From: Candidatus Gastranaerophilales bacterium
Lineage (GTDB): Bacteria > Cyanobacteriota > Vampirovibrionia > Gastranaerophilales > Gastranaerophilaceae
Assembly (NCBI GenBank): GCA_900768915.1
Contig: CAAGEQ010000010.1
Span: forward strand, 1 to 64,000
Direction of reading: 5' to 3'
Length of the DNA: 64,000 nucleotides
Positions 58,960-64,000 of the stretch are shown here, piece by piece (position 1 is the stretch's first letter; each line of letters begins with the position of its first letter). The notes beneath the pieces were generated by a model. The model did no database searches and was not told the DNA's origin. It saw only the letters and a list, made by a program, of their open reading frames with translations. Position numbers and translations under genes: made by a program.

Positions 58960-59799
58960 TTGGAAAAAATACTCACATTGATATATGTTACAGCATTTGC
59001 TGGAATTGGTGGAACTGGTTTAGGTGGTGTTATCGGAGCATTATTTAAAAAAGATTCTGATAGGACTGCTAGTTTGTTATTGAGTTTTGCAGCAGGTGTA
59101 ATGGTTGCAATCGTTTGTTTTGATTTGATTGTTAGTGCAATTGATACTAAAACAAATATTTTAATTGTCTGTGCCGGTATTGCATTTGGTGTGTTGGTTG
59201 TTTATTCACTAAACTTTTTTATTGATAGATTTACCAATTTAGAAGTTGAACATATTGATAACTCTCACCCTCAAACTGCAGATGATTTAGATGAGATTAT
59301 TCATAGTAATCATTTATCAGTTCATATAAAAAAACACGATACAAAGATGGCATTGCTTACAGCAGGTGTAATTATGGCATTTGCTATTGCTCTTCATAAC
59401 TTGCCAGAGGGTATGACAATTGGTGCATCTTATGCAAATACTAAGGGGTTAATGCAAGGTTCTGCTTTAGTTCTATCAATACTTATTGGTTTACACAATA
59501 TTCCAGAGGGTATGGCAATTGCTGTTCCATTGATTAATGGTGGTGTAAAAAGACGTCTTGCAATACTTATTACAGCATTGAGTGGTGCTCCAACAATAGT
59601 AGGTGCATTAGTTGGTTTTTGGATAGGTGATATTGGACCATTAGGATTAGCATTAAGTTTAAGTTTTGCTAGTGGTGCAATGTTATATGTTGTTTTTGGT
59701 GAAATATTACCTCAATCAATTCTTATGTATAGAAGTAAATTACCAGCATTTTTTGTAATTATTGGTATGCTTTTGGGGTTGGTAGTAATTCATTCATAA
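58960..59799 (+). CDS. ZIP-family metal transporter
   Basis: A 279-residue eight-helix ZIP protein. The metal-site helices are present: H-N-L-P-E-G-M-T-I-G-A-S (helix IV) and H-N-I-P-E-G-M-A-I-A-V-P (helix V), with a loop containing His residues (H-I-D-N-S-H, H-S-N-H). TTG start with TAGGAG upstream. 22 bp after the zinc ATPase, so in the same zinc-controlled operon, which would suggest export or efflux-coupled control rather than uptake; direction is not shown by sequence. Confidence 0.9.
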   Translation: MEKILTLIYVTAFAGIGGTGLGGVIGALFKKDSDRTASLLLSFAAGVMVAIVCFDLIVSAIDTKTNILIVCAGIAFGVLVVYSLNFFIDRFTNLEVEHIDNSHPQTADDLDEIIHSNHLSVHIKKHDTKMALLTAGVIMAFAIALHNLPEGMTIGASYANTKGLMQGSALVLSILIGLHNIPEGMAIAVPLINGGVKRRLAILITALSGAPTIVGALVGFWIGDIGPLGLALSLSFASGAMLYVVFGEILPQSILMYRSKLPAFFVIIGMLLGLVVIHS

Positions 59800-59860
59800 T
59801 TTAATTGTTGTATTTTGTACACTAAATATGTTACTATCATAATAAGTTAAGGATAAAATT

Positions 59861-61396
59861 ATGATAGTTAATACATTGAAGAAAGATTTTTTAGCCTCAA
59901 TAATTGTATTTTTGGTGGCTTTGCCGTTAGCAATTGGTATCTCAATCGCTTGTGGATTACCAATCTATAGTGGTATTGTTTCAGGTATTATTGGTGGTAT
60001 TGTAGTTGGTGCATTTTCTGGAAATTCTTTACAAGTTTCTGGGCCTGCTGCTGGTTTAATATTGATTATTGTTGATATTATGCAAACGATGGGGGTTGAA
60101 AAACTCTTTTTAATTATATTTATTGTTGGGCTTTTGCAAATAACATTCGGATTATTTTCTTTTGGTAAATGGTTTAGAGCAATTTCTCCTGCAATAATTC
60201 AAGGTATGTTAGCTGGAATTGGTGTTTCGATTTTTCTTTCTCAATTTCATATAATGTTAGATAGTACACCTAAAAATAATTTTATTGATAACATAAAAGA
60301 TTTATGTAGTGTTATTTATCATTCTGTCTTACCATTAGATGGTTCAAATCATCATTTGGCTTGTATGATTGGAGTATTAACTATTGTTGTTATGTTGATT
60401 TGGAAAGTTATTCCTATTAAAAAGTTGAAATTTATTCCATCTGCTTTAGTCGGTATTATTGTTTCATCTATTGTTGCAAATGCATATCATTTTAATATTA
60501 ATTATATTCAAGTTGATTCTAATTTTTTGAATAATATGACTTTTATCAAGCCTGCTCAATTCTTGGGTATATTTGATTTTAAAGTACTTTTAAATGCTTT
60601 GGTTATCACATTTATTGCTAGTGCAGAAACATTGCTTACCTCTGCTGCTATTGATAAAATGAGTACTAATTCTAAAACAGATTATGATAAAGAAATCATT
60701 GCTCAAGGTATAGGTAATTCATTATCAGGTTTAGTGGGTGGTTTACCTATTACTGGTGTAATTGTTCGTAGTGCTGCAAATATTAATGCAGATGCTCAAA
60801 CTAGAATGTCTGCAATTTTACACGGCGTTTGGTTATTGTTATTCGTTACAGTATTTCCACAAGTATTAAATTATATTCCAATTTCAGCATTGGCGGCAAT
60901 TCTTGTATATACAGGTTATAAATTGATAGATGTTGATGCTGCGAAACATATTTATACTTTAAGTAAAGGTGAATTTTTGATTTATTTAATTACTCTTGTT
61001 TCAATATTATTTACGAATTTGTTTGAGGGTATTTTGATTGGTTTTGGTTTTGCTTTCTTAAAGAGTGCTTATAAAGTTTTGAAAGTTGATATTGATAAAG
61101 AATTTGTTGAAGCAGAAAATAAGATTATTGTTAAATTGCATGGTAATATTACATTCTTGCAATTACCAATGTTAATTGAATCAATGGATCATCTTCCAAA
61201 AAATAAAAATATTCATTTATGTACGGAACGTTTGCATTATATCGATCATGCCTGTGTTGATTATATCAAGTATTGGGAAAAAGAACGTTTGAACAAGATG
61301 AAAGGCTATACCGTAGATATTGCTTGGGATGAAATCAGTAAGACTTATCCAAGTTTTGAATGGGATAAATTCCATGAAAAACACGACGAAGAATAA
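59861..61396 (+). CDS. SulP-family anion transporter
   Basis: A 511-residue membrane protein with the SulP core: A-S-I-I-V-F-L-V-A-L-P-L-A-I-G-I-S, V-S-G-P-A-A-G-L, about 11-12 helices and the L-V-G-G-L-P-I-T-G-V-I-V-R-S-A-A-N loop, ending in a STAS-like C-terminal domain (K-I-I-V-K-L-H-G-N-I-T-F-L, I-D-H-A-C-V). The P-I-T-G motif resembles the bicarbonate/sulfate group. Substrate (sulfate, bicarbonate or other) not determined. Separate from the zinc operon by 60 bp. Confidence 0.88.
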   Translation: MIVNTLKKDFLASIIVFLVALPLAIGISIACGLPIYSGIVSGIIGGIVVGAFSGNSLQVSGPAAGLILIIVDIMQTMGVEKLFLIIFIVGLLQITFGLFSFGKWFRAISPAIIQGMLAGIGVSIFLSQFHIMLDSTPKNNFIDNIKDLCSVIYHSVLPLDGSNHHLACMIGVLTIVVMLIWKVIPIKKLKFIPSALVGIIVSSIVANAYHFNINYIQVDSNFLNNMTFIKPAQFLGIFDFKVLLNALVITFIASAETLLTSAAIDKMSTNSKTDYDKEIIAQGIGNSLSGLVGGLPITGVIVRSAANINADAQTRMSAILHGVWLLLFVTVFPQVLNYIPISALAAILVYTGYKLIDVDAAKHIYTLSKGEFLIYLITLVSILFTNLFEGILIGFGFAFLKSAYKVLKVDIDKEFVEAENKIIVKLHGNITFLQLPMLIESMDHLPKNKNIHLCTERLHYIDHACVDYIKYWEKERLNKMKGYTVDIAWDEISKTYPSFEWDKFHEKHDEE

Positions 61397-61432
61397 ATAT
61401 TGTAAATATTATTTTATTTTTTAGCAAATTTA

Positions 61433-62473
61433 TTGATTGATAGACATTATAGTTGTGTGATTATACAAAATTATAGCCCTAGTGTATCTTATTCAATCAA
61501 CAAAAATAATAGAACTAATAATTATAAAATTAGTTCGTTACCTTGTGATACAGTATCATTTCAAGGTCATGCCGGTATCGAAAGATATGCTAAAAATGGG
61601 ATTGATTATTTGAAACATGAAACTGCTTTTTTTAGAGAAGCAACAACTGATAATTTCGTGAAAAATTTTATCAAAGATAATTTTGCTGAAAAAAATAAAA
61701 TAAAAATAGTTATTGGTGGTTGTTCAACAGGTGAAGAAGCCGTCACTTATAGTATGTTGCTTGATGATATGAAAAATAAAGTTGATATTTTAGGATTTGA
61801 TTTAAGTAAAACGTCTATTGAACAAGCAAAAAAAAGAACATATTTATTTCATAAACCTAATGAAAAAGAAAAAGAAGAATTAGAATCTATGGGGGTTGCT
61901 GCATATAGAGATTCTTATTTAGTCTTTGATAGTAAAAAACAATTGACCGATGATGAAAAACAAAATAAAGTATTATTTGATAAATTTTTCGAAAAATCAG
62001 ATGAAATTGTTGAAAATAAAAAGCCGTTAATTGAACGTTTTCAAGATTGGTTAATTTCAAAAATTTATAAAGAACCTCCAATGGCTATGCAGAAAAAATT
62101 ATACAAATTAAAAGATGGCAAGGCTGATAATTGTAAATTTATTCAAGGTGATATTGAAGATATTAGAGGTATTGTCGGTGAAAAGAAAGCAGATGTAATT
62201 TTGTTTAGAAATGCTATGTATCATTTAACAACTAAAGAAATTGGTTATGAAGCAACTCGTGTTCCTAGAAAAAATTCTCCAACAATTGTAGAAAATATTT
62301 GTAAAAAAATGAAAGATAGTTTATCTGATAATGGTTTGTTAGTTTTTGGTAAAAATGAACATTCTCAAATGGTTGATGAAAATACATTACCAAATGTTAT
62401 GATGAAATTAGGCTTTAAACCGTTGAATAAATTAGATAATAAACATGTTACTGTTTGGCAAAAAGTTTCATAA
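61433..62473 (+). CDS. CheR-like methyltransferase, lineage-specific
   Basis: A 346-residue SAM-dependent methyltransferase. After a unique N-terminus (1-40, with C-D-T-V-S-F-Q-G) comes a CheR-like region: E-T-A-F-F-R-E-A, G-G-C-S-T-G-E-E-A (SAM loop), G-F-D-L-S-K-T-S-I and V-I-L-F-R-N-A-M-Y-H-L-T. About 90 residues (140-225) are inserted between the SAM site and the catalytic half. Start is uncertain: TTG at 61433 or GTG at 61457, both without a ribosome binding site. No chemotaxis gene lies near. Confidence 0.7.
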   Translation: MIDRHYSCVIIQNYSPSVSYSINKNNRTNNYKISSLPCDTVSFQGHAGIERYAKNGIDYLKHETAFFREATTDNFVKNFIKDNFAEKNKIKIVIGGCSTGEEAVTYSMLLDDMKNKVDILGFDLSKTSIEQAKKRTYLFHKPNEKEKEELESMGVAAYRDSYLVFDSKKQLTDDEKQNKVLFDKFFEKSDEIVENKKPLIERFQDWLISKIYKEPPMAMQKKLYKLKDGKADNCKFIQGDIEDIRGIVGEKKADVILFRNAMYHLTTKEIGYEATRVPRKNSPTIVENICKKMKDSLSDNGLLVFGKNEHSQMVDENTLPNVMMKLGFKPLNKLDNKHVTVWQKVS

Positions 62474-63877
62474 TTATTTTGTAAGATAAGGAAGTTCTAT
62501 TATAAAATTAGTTCCTTTATTAAGTTCACTTTCAATATGAATTGTTCCATTGTGTAATTCAATTATGTTTTTTACAATTGCTAATCCTAGTCCAGTTCCA
62601 CCAGTTTTTCTGCTACGTGCCTTATCTATTCTAAAGAATTTTTCAAATAAACGTTCAAAATATTTTTTTTCTATGCCAATACCATAATCTTTTACTTCAA
62701 TTTTCAAGGTTGTTTTGTTATCAGATAATATGACATCAATTTTGTCTGATTGTGAGTATTTTATTGCATTATTAATCAAGTTTGAGATTGCTCTGTGCAT
62801 AAGTTCATCTTCTCCATAGAAGAAATAAACTTTATCAGCAATAAGATTAACTTTTATATTTGGAGTAGATGAATAATTTATAATATTATTTATCAAATTG
62901 TTTAAAGAAAATTCTTTATAATCTTTATTATCATTACTTTTTTCTGCCTCAATTTCTGCTAAATTAAGAATATCATTTACTAAAATATTTATATATTTAA
63001 CTTGATAAGAGATGATATTAAAGCATTCTTTATCTGCTTCATTCATTTCATCATATCTGGTTTCAATTAGTTCTACTGCAGAATTTATAGCAGTAATAGG
63101 TGTTTTAATTTCGTGTGTGATATTTTGTATAAAATCACTTTTATATTCTTCGAGTTGTTCTAATCTTTGAATTTGACGTTTTAATCTTTTTGTCATTTTC
63201 TTTACAGAAATTGCTAGTTCTTCAAGGATTCCAATATCCGGAATAGTTATTTCGGTATCAAGATTTCCATTTGCAATTTGGGTTATGCTATCTTGTAGAG
63301 TGTTAAATGGAACTCTGATTTTTTGGATAATATATATAAAACTAGAAATTAAAAGTAGTAAACAAGCACCTAAGAACAACCAAATACTACGTTGTGCTTT
63401 TAAGATACTTTTCATTACATCTTCTTCAGAAACAGTGATTTCTAAATAATATTTTTTGTTCTTTATTGTTAGTTTTTCAACGTGACAAATTATTTTGTCT
63501 TTAATAGAGTGTCTATAAAGTTTAAAGATATCCTTGCAAGTTTTATGAAATTCAATGTTATCTTTTGCAAGTTGTGTATCTGAAAAACCTTTTGAAGATG
63601 CTAATAATTTTTTATTATTATCAAATATTCTGAATTTTATATTTTCATATTGGAAATCATCACAATATTGTTGAAGTTTTCTTGTATTATGAGTTTCAAT
63701 TAGTGGTGTAATAACCCATTCTATTTGCTTTTGAAAGATTGTTAGTTCTTCAATTTCTTCTTTCATATAAGAATTGTTAAATTTGACAATGTTATACAAA
63801 GACAATGCAGCAAAAATTAGTATTATTGTTGTGAAACTGTACAGTTTGTTTAACCAAAATTTATCTCGTTTATTCAT
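62474..63877 (-). CDS. Membrane-bound sensor histidine kinase
   Basis: A 467-residue kinase: helix 1 about 10-30, an extracytoplasmic sensor domain (about 31-160), helix 2 about 162-185, a HAMP linker, the H-box F-I-Q-N-I-T-H-E-I-K-T-P-I-T (His near 252), then N-box I-S-N-L-I-N-N-A-I-K-Y-S, D-Y-G-I-G-I and G-G-T-G-L-G-L. OmpR-class partner: the response regulator just upstream overlaps it by 8 bp. The input ligand is unknown. ATG at 63877; the longer form would start inside the regulator gene. Confidence 0.92.
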   Translation of the reverse strand: MNKRDKFWLNKLYSFTTIILIFAALSLYNIVKFNNSYMKEEIEELTIFQKQIEWVITPLIETHNTRKLQQYCDDFQYENIKFRIFDNNKKLLASSKGFSDTQLAKDNIEFHKTCKDIFKLYRHSIKDKIICHVEKLTIKNKKYYLEITVSEEDVMKSILKAQRSIWLFLGACLLLLISSFIYIIQKIRVPFNTLQDSITQIANGNLDTEITIPDIGILEELAISVKKMTKRLKRQIQRLEQLEEYKSDFIQNITHEIKTPITAINSAVELIETRYDEMNEADKECFNIISYQVKYINILVNDILNLAEIEAEKSNDNKDYKEFSLNNLINNIINYSSTPNIKVNLIADKVYFFYGEDELMHRAISNLINNAIKYSQSDKIDVILSDNKTTLKIEVKDYGIGIEKKYFERLFEKFFRIDKARSRKTGGTGLGLAIVKNIIELHNGTIHIESELNKGTNFIIELPYLTK

Positions 63878-64000
63878 TATTTGGTTCCTTAAGTCTATAT
63901 CCAACGCCACGCAATGTTTCTAAATCTGTACTAAGTTTATTTAACTTTCTTCTTATGTTTAAGATTTGAACGTCAACGGCTCTTTCTGATATATCAAAAC
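63870..64000 (-). CDS. OmpR/PhoB-type response regulator, C-terminal end (partial)
   Basis: Only the last 42 codons are in the window; the rest lies beyond the right edge. They encode the end of a winged HTH effector domain: S-E-R-A-V-D-V-Q-I-L-N-I-R-R-K-L-N-K-L and L-E-T-L-R-G-V-G-Y-R-L, the typical OmpR recognition helix and wing. The stop codon overlaps the start of the sensor kinase, its partner. Confidence 0.88.
   Translation of the reverse strand, partial: FDISERAVDVQILNIRRKLNKLSTDLETLRGVGYRLKEPNNE

Overview
The window is AT-rich chromosomal DNA that looks like a Gram-negative relative of Cyanobacteria, most likely a gut-type Melainabacteria/Vampirovibrionia (Gastranaerophilales-like) genome. 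The reasons are a cyanobacterial-looking primary sigma factor tail, a tRNA-Glu(UUC) that resembles the cyanobacterial/plastid form, SepF for division together with KdsA (Kdo, hence an LPS-type outer membrane), flagellar axial and hook-length-type proteins, and N-terminal 'DTVSF' style motifs that I associate with this lineage. The taxonomy is inference; no 16S gene is present.

Layout. 0-8.8 kb is an accessory surface-glycan island on the minus strand: a UDP-GlcNAc 4,6-dehydratase (PseB-like), an SDR reductase, a NeuB-type synthase, two paralogous TIM-barrel enzymes interleaved with a PseF-like CMP-sugar synthetase, a relic that fuses the start of an acetyltransferase to the end of a PseI synthase, and a sialyltransferase-like glycosyltransferase. 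It is bracketed by two 122-bp inverted repeats (418-539 and 8523-8644) and abuts tRNA-Leu. Its flanks carry decayed genes and palindromic repeats. 8.9-11.5 kb: a soluble two-component pair and a ribbon-helix-helix protein. 11.1-16.3 kb: housekeeping genes on the minus strand (speD, speB, purine nucleoside phosphorylase, a probable omega subunit, pheS, an MBL hydrolase, kdsA). 16.3-18.5 kb: repeat-rich spacer plus an axial-like secreted or flagellar protein. 18.5-23.2 kb: yggS-sepF, a DUF4127 protein, an MntP-like transporter, comM. 23.2-25.3 kb: a very AT-rich islet with a lipase-like protein flanked by two paralogous small membrane proteins (candidate effector/immunity set). 25.3-31.9 kb: a secreted Lys/Ala/Gln-rich repeat protein, a GT26 glycosyltransferase, half a transketolase, dnaB, a DtxR-family regulator with its operator, a DUF1848 protein and a truncated SMR gene. 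32-36.7 kb: tRNA-Glu, a small promoter-ORF-terminator unit, mnmA, a flagellar rod/hook protein with a FliK-like protein, and a FliA-like sigma factor. 36.7-46.2 kb: gcvPB, a CoA-dehydratase-activase-related protein, miaA, smpB, a radical SAM protein with a zinc ribbon protein, ctpA, gtrA, rfbA, rpsU. 46.5-51.6 kb: dnaG-rpoD, rpmB, an uracil-DNA glycosylase and an M16-like protein. 51.8-64 kb: lineage-specific proteins (GNAT-like, EF-hand, subtilisin-like, CheR-like), a zinc-homeostasis locus (ArsR repressor, P1B ATPase, ZIP transporter), a SulP transporter, and a histidine kinase with the end of its response regulator at the right edge.

How genes work together. The glycan genes form one overlapping operon that would make and transfer a nonulosonic acid, but the classical pseudaminate set is incomplete. 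The zinc locus has a textbook divergent control region: an ArsR-type palindrome at the repressor promoter and another inside the 18-bp spacer of a consensus promoter for the ATPase. Several genes have a -10 box 6-11 bp before the ATG with no Shine-Dalgarno sequence, which suggests leaderless mRNAs. No phage, transposase or CRISPR array was seen.
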